From DATEOR01 sp963841425 (GTDB lineage Bacteria > Actinomycetota > Thermoleophilia > Gaiellales > Gaiellaceae), in NCBI GenBank assembly GCA_963841425.1, contig CAWJCL010000003.1:1-64000 (forward strand): a stretch of 64,000 bases of DNA, read 5' to 3'. Of the stretch, positions 1 through 7,756 are shown in pieces. Made by a program: the position numbers and the translations under genes. How positions within the stretch are numbered: position 1 is the first letter of the stretch; each line of letters begins with the position of its first letter. Under the pieces are notes generated by a model, which had not been told where the DNA came from, searched no databases, and saw nothing but the letters and a program-made list of their open reading frames with translations.

Positions 1-90
1 TCTGCGTCTCGCGAGTTACGTGGGTGAGTAGGCACGCGCTTCGTTCGCAATCCGTGAATCCGCTTATGCTCCTGTCTGGCCCCCGGTTAT

Positions 91-185
91 CTGGTCCACT
101 TTGAGTGTGGGACCTGCCGAGAAGGTAGGAATAGAGGCCAGCGATGTCCCCGAGGCGCTACAGCGTGGAGCAGATCGTGAGCTGA
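91..185 (+). mobile_element. Truncated left end of an IS3-type element (orfA stub)
   Basis: A 13-residue frame at 144-185 reads MSPRRYSVEQIVS and then stops. The R-R-Y-S-x-E-Q-I-V pattern is the usual N-terminus of IS3-family OrfA (helix-turn-helix) proteins. It is preceded at 91-113 by a sequence resembling an IS3-type terminal inverted repeat (ggtccactttgagtgtggga) and a short purine-rich leader. Everything downstream of the first 13 codons is missing, so this is a remnant and not an active element. Recognition rests on family memory and one short motif. Confidence 0.45.
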
Positions 186-186
186 G

Positions 187-385
187 AGGACCGGGGAAGT
201 CGCAGGCGCAATCGCGGCCCCGCGGTTCGAGTCCGGGCATCGACTCTTTTGATCCACGAGGGTTCTTTGGGTCGAGTTCAACCCAGACCGATTAAGACAA
301 GCTCCAGTCGCGAGTACACAAGCTCTGGAGCTACGAAGCTCAGAAGCTCTTGACGCTAAGATCGTACGAGTCGATACTTTAGGTC
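187..385. other. Gene-free stretch with a tRNA T-arm-like motif and an inverted repeat
   Basis: At 221-244 there is a T-arm-like string: cgcgg, loop ttcgagt, ccggg, then catcgac, with one mismatch in the 5-bp stem. No D-arm or anticodon arm lies upstream, so this is not a complete tRNA. It may be an old tRNA 3' fragment of the kind used as integration sites. An inverted repeat agctccag (300-307) / ctggagct (325-332) lies just before the next gene. No convincing coding frame is visible. Confidence 0.25.
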
Positions 386-796
386 GTGGGCCTCAGATTT
401 AGGCGACTTTCTCTCGTGCTTTGCCTAGTGTTCGCCATGCTGGCATCGAGTGGCTGTGGAACGTCACCTGAAGATGTTCGAGCGACATCGCGGAATGCAG
501 GGAGCGTCACTTCTCCAGTGGTTGCAAGCTTTGTGAGTGGTGACATCCGGCTGCCTTTGGCTTCGGCCGGCATTTTTGAATGGACCTCGGATGCTCTCCG
601 TCTGGCTAACCCACCGGATGTCGTGAGGACGAGCTACCGCGTAATCGGAGACGCTGATGTTTCTGATGTCGATGCCCGATTGGTTGAGGAGCAAGAGGGA
701 GAATATGTCATTCGCGTCTCGTACACCGTTGTGACGCCGAGTGATAACGCCGAGCTAGTTATTCTCGGCGCTGACATCGTTCGTGGAGAGCCATGA
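386..796 (+). CDS. Small lipoprotein of unknown function
   Basis: 136 residues from a GTG start. The N-terminus has two arginines, a hydrophobic stretch and a lipobox ending ASSGC (Cys about residue 24), so a lipid-anchored extracytoplasmic protein is expected. The mature part is about 110 residues, acidic, with no recognised domain. The stop overlaps the next start by ATGA (793-796), so the two genes are probably co-transcribed and translationally coupled. Base composition is less GC-rich than the housekeeping genes later in the window, fitting a transferred accessory gene. Function unknown. Confidence 0.6.
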   Translation: MGLRFRRLSLVLCLVFAMLASSGCGTSPEDVRATSRNAGSVTSPVVASFVSGDIRLPLASAGIFEWTSDALRLANPPDVVRTSYRVIGDADVSDVDARLVEEQEGEYVIRVSYTVVTPSDNAELVILGADIVRGEP

Positions 797-1167
797 GCGA
801 CCGCCACTACAGCCGATTCCTTTGCACCGCGCTGGTTTCTGCAGCTATTGCCCTTTACTTCCCCGCTTTGGGCGCATCCTACTACTCGATGAAGAGCTAT
901 TTTCTTGGATTCGATGGTGCGACCTGCAGCAACTGCACCACCACGTATGCAATCGGAACGTGGACGACGGCGTCTAGCAGCGAGAAGCCACGCCTGATAT
1001 CGGTAACTTCGGATTGCCCCGAGGATTACGTTGCCTACTGGGACGAGCCGTATACCGCTGGTGGCAGGTGGTATCTCGTCGTGAAGAGCCTCGACAAGAC
1101 CAGCATCTGCAACGCTTCTGGGATCGGCTATCGGGCGGCGTGGCTTCGTAATGATGGTGACGAATAG
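793..1167 (+). CDS. Small exported cysteine-containing protein, function unknown
   Basis: 124 residues. The N-terminal 30 residues hold a hydrophobic segment ending ALGASYY, consistent with a signal peptide or membrane anchor. The mature part contains a C-x2-C pair (CSNC, about residue 46) and two more cysteines (SDCPED and SICNAS), compatible with two disulfides outside the cell. It overlaps the preceding lipoprotein gene by four bases. No family is recognised. The pair may be the cargo of the accessory island. Moderate GC content and codon use differ from the core genes downstream. Confidence 0.55.
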   Translation: MSDRHYSRFLCTALVSAAIALYFPALGASYYSMKSYFLGFDGATCSNCTTTYAIGTWTTASSSEKPRLISVTSDCPEDYVAYWDEPYTAGGRWYLVVKSLDKTSICNASGIGYRAAWLRNDGDE

Positions 1168-1276
1168 CAGGCACCTCTAGACGTACGGAGTGCCCGGCAC
1201 CTCGCTCGTAAGTTGGCGCGGGGTTGCCGTCGGGGTGAGCCCGGCGGTAGAGCCGCAAATTACGGGAGCCGCCGGC

Positions 1277-2330
1277 ATGAGCGAAACGTAGCTGGGTCGG
1301 GTTGGACGTGCACGTCCGCGCGACGCTGGTGGGCGTGCTAGATGCGGCGAGCGGGGAGCTGCGTGTGCAGCGCGTCGCGCCGCGAAGCGAGGAGACGGTC
1401 GCGTGGCTTCTGAGCCTGCCGCAACCGGTTGCGGGTGGCCTACGAGGGGGACTCACCGGCTACGGATCACGCGCGCCTGCGCGCAGGAGGGTCGCCTACG
1501 CGGTCGCCGCGCACTCAAAGATTCCACTAGCGCCGGGCGAGCGGGTGAAGACTGACCGTCGCGACGGCGAGCCCCTCGCGCGCCTCCTGCGCCTGGGCGA
1601 GTTCGTCGCAGTACGGGTGCCCGATCCCGTCGAGGCGACCGCCCGCGATCTCGTGCGCGCCCGCCACCTGCTCTCGAAGCTCTTGCCGCGGCACGGACTC
1701 GTGTACGAGGGCTCGGCCTGGACGCTCGCCCATGACGCCTAGCTGCGGCGAGAGCGCTTCCAGAGCCGACCGCTCTCGCTCGCCTTCGGCGAGTGCTACG
1801 GCGCGATGCTGCAGGTGAAGACACGCCGCGAGGCGCTCGTAGCGCGCGGTCGGCGAGCTCACCGCCGAGCCGCCCTTCGCCGACGTCGTCGCCCGGCTCG
1901 TCTGCCTGCGCGGCGTCTCCACTCTGACCGCGGTCGCCCTGAGCGTCGAGCTCGGGGACTGGGCGCGCTTCCGGCCGCGCTCTCTCGGTCCCTTCCTCGG
2001 CCTCGTGCCGAGCGAGCATTCCTCGGGCGAGCGGCGCCGCCAGGACGCGATCACGAATACCGGCAACACCCATGCCCGCCGGCTCCTCGTCGAGGCCGCC
2101 TGGCACAGCGCCGGCCGCTGCGGGCGAGCGTCGCACTCGAGCGGCGCCGGCAAGGACAGCCGGTCGCGGTGCGCGCTCGTGCCGACCAGAGCGCTCTCCG
2201 CCTCCATCGACGCTGGCACGCGCTCGAGCGCCACGGCAAACGTCGGGCGATCGTCGCCGTCGCGGTCGCCCGCGATTTCGCCGCCCATTGCTCGGCGCTG
2301 GCGACGATGACGTGGCGCGCCTCTCAACGG
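1277..2330 (+). pseudogene. Decayed IS110-family transposase
   Basis: Pieces in different frames together resemble an IS110/IS116 transposase. The likely original start is ATG at 1277 (MSET), broken by an extra TAGC at about 1289. The DEDD-type N-terminal domain follows (GLDVHVRATLVGVLD, then KTDRRDGEPLARLLRLGE at about 1545-1600). An in-frame TAG at 1740-1742 replaces what should be Trp before LRRERF. The frame shifts at about 1847 into the Transposase_20 region (LRGVSTLTAVALSVELGDW, then EHSSGERRRQDAITNTGN) and shifts again near 2110 into the C-terminal helix (RLHRRWHALERHGKRR). At least three frame breaks plus a nonsense codon make it non-functional. No clean element ends were identified. 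Confidence 0.8.
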
Positions 2331-2331
2331 C

Positions 2332-2922
2332 TTGGCGAGCAGAGCGCCCCGGCGACGACGCGAGGAGCGACCCGCGAGACAGGCTACGAGCAGCCCCGGG
2401 CGACGCTCGACCCTAGAGGGCGCCTCCGCTCCCGATCGCACACCCGGTCATGCGGTCTCGGCCCACGCATATCAGCTGCGACCACCGCGTCGACGACCTA
2501 CCGGGCGCTCGGCAGCGACGGAGTACGTTCCGCTGGATGATGCGCAGGGTGTCGCGACTGACTCCACCGATCCGCAAGCCGCCGCTCAGGGATCGGCATG
2601 CGCTCTGCTGGCCACGGTTGGCGTTTACTACAACGCGACCGGGCACCACGAACACTTCTGCACGAACGGTGTAGGCGTCACGTATATGCAAATGTGGGGA
2701 TGGGTGCAGCGCTACGGCAGCGGCAGATGGAACAACTTGGACAGCTGCACCAGAGGTCCCTACTACGGCGCCACGTCGCAACAATGTAATACGTTGTTCG
2801 ACTGCTACCACCCCAACAGCTATCGCCGGTACCGAGCTGAGACACAGGGCTACGCGATTAGGAATGGCGTGGAGTATGTTGGATACGACCTCAGCAAAGA
2901 GGTGCAGACGAAGTGTCACTAG
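2332..2922 (+). CDS. Chimeric frame: IS110 tail joined to a Cys-rich possibly secreted protein
   Basis: The open frame runs 196 codons, but only the last about 120 look protein-like (from about 2555). They include VGVYYNATGHHEHFC, an aromatic-rich core with WGWVQRYGSGRWNN, and six cysteines including C-x5-C spacing. The first about 75 codons are Arg/Ser/Pro-rich and derive from the end of the IS110-type gene read in another frame. The likely history is that the transposon or its deletion removed the original start and signal peptide of a small exported protein. If expressed at all, it may start at an internal GTG or ATG. Not recognised as a known family. Confidence 0.4.
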   Translation: MASRAPRRRREERPARQATSSPGRRSTLEGASAPDRTPGHAVSAHAYQLRPPRRRPTGRSAATEYVPLDDAQGVATDSTDPQAAAQGSACALLATVGVYYNATGHHEHFCTNGVGVTYMQMWGWVQRYGSGRWNNLDSCTRGPYYGATSQQCNTLFDCYHPNSYRRYRAETQGYAIRNGVEYVGYDLSKEVQTKCH

Positions 2923-2959
2923 CTGAGCGCGACCAGCGGAGACGCAGTCGCATCCCGAG

Positions 2960-3469
2960 TTGCTCGTCGAGCCGATAACCCTGAGGGCCGGGCAAATCGT
3001 CAGCGACTTCGATCATTTGTATGTGCAGCCCTCTGGAGAGCTAGGACCTCCGATGCTGGAAGTGCGTGCTGAGGGCGTGATTGCTTCTCTGCATCTTGAC
3101 GGCGACAACGCCCTTTGGGTACGAAGCGAAGACGACAAGCCTCTCTTCGTTAGGGTCGGGGAGGCGGCGGTGGTGTCCGTGCGGGCGAAAATAGAGGGGC
3201 CATTCATCCTGGCTGGCGCGTTTGAGTCCGATGGGGGGAAAATCCGAGCGGTTCGTGTCGAAAGCGGTGGGCTATGTCGGGATGCCGAAGTCTCGGATTC
3301 GGGCTGGCTCTGCTTAGCACCTAGCACCATGGGCGGGCAAGTAATAATCTCGATTTTCGACGATTCTGGTATCGAACCCGCGCGGATTCATACGACTCTA
3401 CGAGACGCCGGAACGCTCGGCCCTACGTTCTATGCGCCTCCGTCAGTCGTAAAGCCGGTCGAGGACTGA
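2960..3469 (+). CDS. Hypothetical protein, predominantly beta
   Basis: 169 residues from a TTG start, 37 bases after the preceding stop. It is rich in short alternating hydrophobic strands (LEVRAEGVIASLHLDGDN, ALWVRSEDDKPLFVRVGE) with two cysteines, and has no signal peptide or membrane segment. No family is recognised. The start is uncertain because no clear Shine-Dalgarno sequence is visible and the first residues (LVEPITLRAGQIVSDFDHL) already look structured, so a short upstream extension is possible. It is the last intact gene of the accessory patch. Confidence 0.5.
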   Translation: MLVEPITLRAGQIVSDFDHLYVQPSGELGPPMLEVRAEGVIASLHLDGDNALWVRSEDDKPLFVRVGEAAVVSVRAKIEGPFILAGAFESDGGKIRAVRVESGGLCRDAEVSDSGWLCLAPSTMGGQVIISIFDDSGIEPARIHTTLRDAGTLGPTFYAPPSVVKPVED

Positions 3470-3841
3470 GCGGCCCCGGAAGCACGGAGACGACGACGTG
3501 AACTGCGGCTGGCAGGGCTGTGCCCTTGGCTGTGCATACCTGCAGCGAGCCCTCGAATCCTGGGGTTGCCCGCTCCGAGGCGTTACAGAACCGTGCTTGC
3601 GGGGCGACTGGTGAATGTAATCGCCACGCGAGATACGTGATTGACAGCCTGGGTCCGGTTTGGCCCCATCGTCGGCTGCAACTCAAAACGGTCAATCGCG
3701 ACCATTCGGGCACACAGCGTGCCCCCATCGGTGCCCCCACGTGAGCAAGAAAAGATTCAATAGCAGGAGCGTTCGAATCCTGCACGGCCCACTCCGGTTT
3801 CCCGGACAACGAGGCGCGAGGGCTTTCAAACGTCCTCGGCA
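3470..3841. other. Gene-free boundary region with two T-arm-like repeats
   Basis: No credible coding frame is visible. The ten bases tcgaatcctg occur at 3553-3562 and again at 3773-3782, each followed by a related gcccrctccg tail. These resemble the T-loop plus acceptor 3' end of tRNA genes, as often left behind at integrase attachment sites. A tandem gtgcccccat / gtgcccccac lies at about 3719-3741. A third T-arm-like motif sits at 221-244 on the other side of the island. No integrase gene is present in the window, so the attachment-site reading is an inference. Confidence 0.3.
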
Positions 3842-4266
3842 CTACGAGCGAGGATCGGTCTCCTCTGCGATCTCCGCTTCGTCGGGGTGCTTGCGCACGG
3901 CGAGGAACCGGCTCCCGCGCGTGACGACGTCTTCGATCTCAGGAATCTGCTTCGTTGCGGGATAGACGCTCGCTCATTTGCCGCTCTTTTGCACCTGCTC
4001 GAACCTCTCTCTGCGCTCCAGGAGCACCTCCCCGTCTACGCGAGCATGGCCAGGGACGATCACGAAGATGCTGTCGTCGGGATGGAGGTCCTCATATTCC
4101 CGGCGCTCGAGCTCGACCCTGGCGAGGCAGGAGTCATCTGCGCACTCGCACAGGACGGAATCTTCTGGTCGGGTTCGGCCTCGTCCTCGACGAGCTCGCG
4201 CACGCGGTCGTTCGCATTTCTGAAGCGATACTGATTCTCGGCTCGGCGGCCATCGCGAGTCGGCAT
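3842..4266 (-). pseudogene. Frameshifted remnant of a small Cys-containing actinobacterial protein
   Basis: Three consecutive segments on the minus strand read as one protein only if the frame changes twice. They are an N-terminal part (ENQYRFRNANDRVRELVED, start at 4266), a middle part (DSVLCECADDSCLARVELE ... FVIVPGHARVDGEVLLERR) and a C-terminal part (IEDVVTRGSRFLAVRKHPDE ... EETDPRS, stop at 3842-3844). The CECxDxxC and VPGH motifs belong to a small protein family common in actinobacteria, with function unknown to me. The tail contains two versions of the GH...V-x-R-x-x-R-F module, so it may be a fusion of two paralogues rather than simple decay. Confidence 0.5.
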
Positions 4267-4394
4267 GTAGATCGCTTACCACCCCTCGGGTGACCGGCCC
4301 GAAACGGGCACTGGGCGCGCATGCGAATGGCGGCGGCTCTCAGCTTCCAGAAGTGAAGTGGCGCTTCCGCGAATGTGGTAGCTTCGCAAGCTCC

Positions 4395-5306
4395 GTGCGG
4401 CTTCGACTCCCCCTCGCTCTGCTCGTTCTGGCACTCGCGCTCGTCGCGGCCGGCTGCGGCACCTCGAGCGAGAGCGCCCAGGACACGATGACCGGTCCGG
4501 GCGGGTCGCCGACCGGCGCCGTCGAGACCAATCCCTGCGCGAAGGATCAGCTCCAGCTCGTCAACGAGGGCGCGCTCACGATCGGCACTGACAACCCCGC
4601 CTACCCGCCGTGGTTCGGCGGCTCGCCGCAGGGCCAGTGGAAGATCTCCGATCCCGAGAGCGGCAAGGGCTTCGAGAGTGCCGTCGCCTACGCGGTCGCG
4701 AAGGAGATGGGGTTCACGAACGCCGAGGTCGAGTGGACGGTCGTCCCGTTCAACAACTCCTTCAAGCCCGGCCCGAAGGACTTCGACTTCGACATCAACC
4801 AGATCTCCTACACGCCCAGGCGCTCCGAGGCGGTCGACTTCAGTGACTCGTACTACGACGTGAACCAGTCGGTCGTGGCGCTGAACGACTCGAAGATCGC
4901 CAACGCGACCTCGCTGGCCGACCTGAAGGACGCGAAGCTCGGCGCCCCGGTCGGCACGACGAGCTACGACTACATCACGGAGAACATCCAGCCGAGCTCC
5001 CAGCCGCAGGTCTACGACACGCTCGACGCCGGCGTTGCCGCCCTGAAGGCGAAGCAGATCGACGGGCTCGTCGTCGACCTGCCGACCGCCTTCTTCATCA
5101 CGGCAGTCCAGGTGCCCAACGGCAAGATCGTCGGGCAGTTCCCGACGATCGGCTCCCAGGAGTACTTCGGCATGGTGCTTCCGAAGGACAGCCCGCTGAC
5201 CGAGTGCGTAAACGAGGCGCTCGCCCACTTGAAGGATTCCGGCGAGCTTTCCCAGATCCAGCAGACGTGGCTCTCCGACAAGGTGAGCGCTCCCGTCCTC
5301 CAGTAG
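4395..5306 (+). CDS. Amino-acid ABC transporter substrate-binding lipoprotein (family 3)
   Basis: Periplasmic-type binding protein that captures a polar amino acid or related amine outside the membrane and delivers it to the permease encoded next. I chose GTG 4395 over the longer frame because it begins right at the signal peptide (VRLRLPLALLVLALALVAAGC), with lipobox AAGC. The SBP_bac_3 fold follows, with the N-terminal opening TIGTDNPAYPPWF, the FDFDINQISYTPRRSEAVDF region and the hinge LGAPVGTTSYDYI. At 303 residues the length is normal. It is followed by permease and ATPase genes in the same direction. The substrate cannot be read from sequence. The downstream amine-dehydrogenase-like gene suggests an amine or amino acid. 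Confidence 0.88.
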   Translation: MRLRLPLALLVLALALVAAGCGTSSESAQDTMTGPGGSPTGAVETNPCAKDQLQLVNEGALTIGTDNPAYPPWFGGSPQGQWKISDPESGKGFESAVAYAVAKEMGFTNAEVEWTVVPFNNSFKPGPKDFDFDINQISYTPRRSEAVDFSDSYYDVNQSVVALNDSKIANATSLADLKDAKLGAPVGTTSYDYITENIQPSSQPQVYDTLDAGVAALKAKQIDGLVVDLPTAFFITAVQVPNGKIVGQFPTIGSQEYFGMVLPKDSPLTECVNEALAHLKDSGELSQIQQTWLSDKVSAPVLQ

Positions 5307-5324
5307 CGCCAGAGTTCTAGCGTC

Positions 5325-6164
5325 ATGGAAGGCGACCGCCGCTCGAGAATCCTGGGCGGGATGAGCAGCGACGCGCGCAGCGTCACAATCGCGCTCGTCA
5401 GCACCGTCGTCGTCTTCGCGGCGCTCGTCCTCGTGATCACGAATTCGCCCGGCTGGCCCGAAGTCAAGACCGCGTTCTTCAACCGCGAGGTCTTCCGCGA
5501 CGCCTTCCCGGAAGTGCTCCGCGCCTTCTGGCTCAACATCAAGATCTTCTGCGTCGCGGAGGTCTTCATCCTCGCGTTCGCCCTCGTGATCGCGGTTCTC
5601 CGCAGCCTGCCGGGCCCGGTCTTCTTCCCGATCCGTGCGCTCGCGATCGTCTACACCGATTTCTTCCGGGGAATCCCGACCATCCTCCTCATCTTCATCC
5701 TCGGCTTCGGCGTGCCGGCCCTCGGGCTCTCGGGCGTTCCGACCTCCGCGCTCGTCTGGGCGACGGTGGCGCTCATCATCATCTACTCGGCCTACGTCGC
5801 CGAGGTGTATCGCGCGGGAATCGAGTCGGTGCACCCGAGCCAGGACGCCGCCGCCCGCTCGCTCGGCCTGACACGCGCGCAGTCGCTGCGCCACGTCGTC
5901 ATTCCGCAGGCGGTTCGCCGTGTCGTACCGCCGCTCCTCAACGATTTCATCGGGCTGCAGAAGGACACCGCGCTCGTCGCGCTCATCGGCCCGGTCGAGG
6001 CCTTCCGCCAGGCGCAGATCGACACCTCGGCGACCTTCAACTTCACGCCCTACGTCGCGGCGGCGCTGATCTTCGTCGCCTTCACGATCCCCCTCGCGCG
6101 GCTGACGGACTGGCTCAACGAGCGCAGTCGCCGCCGGCGCCTCGTGGCCGGTATCGCGCCATGA
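5325..6164 (+). CDS. Amino-acid ABC transporter permease (HisM/GlnP type)
   Basis: 279 residues, with five or six hydrophobic membrane segments. The cytoplasmic EAA loop, YVAEVYRAGIESVHPSQDAAARSLGLT, is the contact site for the ATPase and typical of polar amino-acid permeases, including the following RHVVIPQAVRRVVPPLLNDF. It works as a dimer with the ATPase encoded next, fed by the lipoprotein upstream. It lies 18 bases after the binding-protein gene, and its stop overlaps the ATPase start (ATGA). The start at 5325 could instead be the ATG encoding MSSDARS a dozen codons later, since the first residues are not conserved-looking. Confidence 0.88.
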   Translation: MEGDRRSRILGGMSSDARSVTIALVSTVVVFAALVLVITNSPGWPEVKTAFFNREVFRDAFPEVLRAFWLNIKIFCVAEVFILAFALVIAVLRSLPGPVFFPIRALAIVYTDFFRGIPTILLIFILGFGVPALGLSGVPTSALVWATVALIIIYSAYVAEVYRAGIESVHPSQDAAARSLGLTRAQSLRHVVIPQAVRRVVPPLLNDFIGLQKDTALVALIGPVEAFRQAQIDTSATFNFTPYVAAALIFVAFTIPLARLTDWLNERSRRRRLVAGIAP

Positions 6165-6913
6165 GCCCGGCGCCCGCCCTCGTTCTCGAGGACATCCACA
6201 AGTCGTTCGACAAGAGGGAGGTGCTCAAGGGCATCGACCTCGCCGTCGCCGAGCACGAGGTCGTCTGCCTCATCGGCGCATCGGGCTCCGGGAAGTCCAC
6301 TCTCCTCCGCTGCATCAACCTGATCGAGCCGATCGACGCGGGCAGGATCGTCGTCGGCGGGAGGGAGGTCACCCAGCGCGGCCTCGACGTCAACGAGATC
6401 CGGCGTGGGATCGGGATCGTCTTCCAGTCCTTCAACCTCTTCCCCCACATGACCGTGCTCGAGAACGTCACGCTCGGGCCGCGCAAGGCGCTCGGCGTCG
6501 ACCGCGGGCGGGCCGACGCGCAAGGCCTCGAGCTGTTGCGACGCTTCGGCCTCGAGGACCGGCGCTCCGACTATCCGGACCGCCTTTCCGGCGGCCAGCA
6601 GCAGCGCGTAGCGATCGTGCGCGCGCTGGCGATGCAGCCGCAGCTCATGCTCCTCGACGAGGTTACGAGCGCGCTCGACCCGGAGCTCGTCGCGGAGGTG
6701 CTGAGCGTCATCCGCGAGCTCGCGGAGGGTGGGATGACGATGGTGATCGCCACCCACGAGATGGGCTTTGCCGCCGATATCGCGAACCGCGTCTGCTTCC
6801 TCGACCAGGGCGTCTTGCTCGAGGAAGGGCCGCCCGAGGAGATCTTTCGCTCCCCCTCCAACCCGCGCACGCAGGAGTTCCTGCAGCGCATCATCGCCGC
6901 AGGGCGCCTCTAG
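6161..6913 (+). CDS. Amino-acid ABC transporter ATP-binding protein (GlnQ type)
   Basis: 250 residues, the full length for this family. Visible motifs are Walker A GASGSGKST (about residues 39-47), the Q-loop VFQSFNLFPHMTV, signature LSGGQQQRVAIVRAL, Walker B LMLLDEVTSALDPE and the H-loop ATHEMGFA. It hydrolyses ATP at the membrane to drive import by the permease just upstream, with which it overlaps by four bases. The C-terminus (EEIFRSPSNPRTQEFLQRI) is the usual tail of this subfamily. Confidence 0.92.
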   Translation: MSPAPALVLEDIHKSFDKREVLKGIDLAVAEHEVVCLIGASGSGKSTLLRCINLIEPIDAGRIVVGGREVTQRGLDVNEIRRGIGIVFQSFNLFPHMTVLENVTLGPRKALGVDRGRADAQGLELLRRFGLEDRRSDYPDRLSGGQQQRVAIVRALAMQPQLMLLDEVTSALDPELVAEVLSVIRELAEGGMTMVIATHEMGFAADIANRVCFLDQGVLLEEGPPEEIFRSPSNPRTQEFLQRIIAAGRL

Positions 6914-6925
6914 TATCTTCCGCTG

Positions 6926-7552
6926 ATGGAGTACTCAGCCGTTCTCGGGCCGGACGACGTCCTCTCGGAGAAGCCGTTCACCGACGCGGCCAACACGATG
7001 CGCGAGGTCGAAGTGATGCGGCACATGCTCCTCCACGAGCGCGAGCGCGCACTCCAGTGGGTCGACATCGACCCGGGCAGCCACGTCATCCGCGAGCACG
7101 ACGAGGAGGGGCACCGGCACTTGATCGTCATCCCGGACACGGGGAGGCTTCTCGAGACCGAGGACCTCACCGCCGTCGGCTTCTTCGGGACCCCGCGCGA
7201 CGACGTCGACCACAGCATCCTCTTCTCTCTCGAGGACGAGCTCATCGAGCGGATGGGCCACTACGGCGAAGCCGGGCTACTCAGCTACTACGACGTCGAG
7301 CTCGTCAAGGGCGAGTACGGCAACCTCATCCTCTTCGCGACGCCTGACGTCCCCCCGGAGTGGTACCGGGACGAGGTGCACCGGCGTGCGGTCTCCATCT
7401 CGCCCGGCCACTACTACCATGTGCGCCTGCACAAGGGCTCCATCGCGGGCAAGCTGCACGACGGCGGCGACATCCGCGTCGAGCGCACGAAGTACTTCGA
7501 CTTCGACACCGGCAACGGCATCTGGTACGGCCTGCGCCGCTTTCAGGACTGA
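6926..7552 (+). CDS. Conserved-looking protein of unknown function
   Basis: 208 residues, soluble, acidic, with many aromatics and His (EHDEEGHRHLIVI, GHYYHVRLHKGS, YFDFDTGNGIWYGL). There is no signal peptide or membrane segment, and I do not recognise the family. It follows the ABC transporter ATPase by 12 bases and precedes the TMADH-like gene, so it may belong to the same amine/amino-acid unit. The clustered His/Glu residues near HDEEGHRH could bind a metal, which is only a guess. Start ATG 6926 is well placed. Confidence 0.7.
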   Translation: MEYSAVLGPDDVLSEKPFTDAANTMREVEVMRHMLLHERERALQWVDIDPGSHVIREHDEEGHRHLIVIPDTGRLLETEDLTAVGFFGTPRDDVDHSILFSLEDELIERMGHYGEAGLLSYYDVELVKGEYGNLILFATPDVPPEWYRDEVHRRAVSISPGHYYHVRLHKGSIAGKLHDGGDIRVERTKYFDFDTGNGIWYGLRRFQD

Positions 7553-7698
7553 GCTTCTTCGCCCTCTTCGGGTTTGGCCTCGAGCTCGGCGAGGATCTCT
7601 TCTTCCGCCTCCAGCTCGCTGTGAGGACGGGCCTCCTTGCCCTCCTTGCCCTCCGACAATCGGTCGTGGCCCTCGTGCCTTGTCGGGTCGTTGAACAT
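7543..7698 (-). CDS. Possible small acidic protein
   Basis: A 51-residue frame on the minus strand, MFNDPTRHEGHDRLSEGKEG followed by an Ala/Glu-rich helix-like tail ending EEGEEAQS. It is highly charged with no hydrophobic core. It sits in the gap between two plus-strand genes and overlaps the end of the upstream one by 10 bases. The composition is unlike a random antisense frame, and the start ATG has a purine-rich upstream sequence (gggagcgga). It lacks the C-terminal GGQ/GGE of prokaryotic ubiquitin-like protein. Real but unknown, or a chance frame. Confidence 0.35.
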   Translation of the reverse strand: MFNDPTRHEGHDRLSEGKEGKEARPHSELEAEEEILAELEAKPEEGEEAQS

Positions 7699-7756
7699 GG
7701 TTCCGCTCCCTTCTCGCTTGAATCGCCGGCTCGGCGCCGGGGATGATGCCCAGAGT

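Noticed and set aside
221..244. Complete tRNA gene
   Set aside because: Only a T-arm-like segment with one stem mismatch; no D-arm, anticodon arm or matching acceptor 5' strand.
3719..3741. CRISPR-like tandem repeat
   Set aside because: Only two imperfect 10-12 bp units with no spacer structure. No array is found anywhere in the window.
3520..3744. 74-codon plus-strand frame in the island boundary
   Set aside because: No ribosome site, no domain, and it spans T-arm-like repeats.
4134..5894. 586-codon open frame on the minus strand across the binding protein and permease genes
   Set aside because: Mostly Arg/Asp/Glu/Gly repeats produced by reading a high-GC gene antisense. The plus-strand genes have clear domains.
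7543..7698. Prokaryotic ubiquitin-like protein (Pup)
   Set aside because: Small and acidic like Pup, but it lacks the C-terminal GGQ/GGE and has no proteasome or ligase genes nearby.
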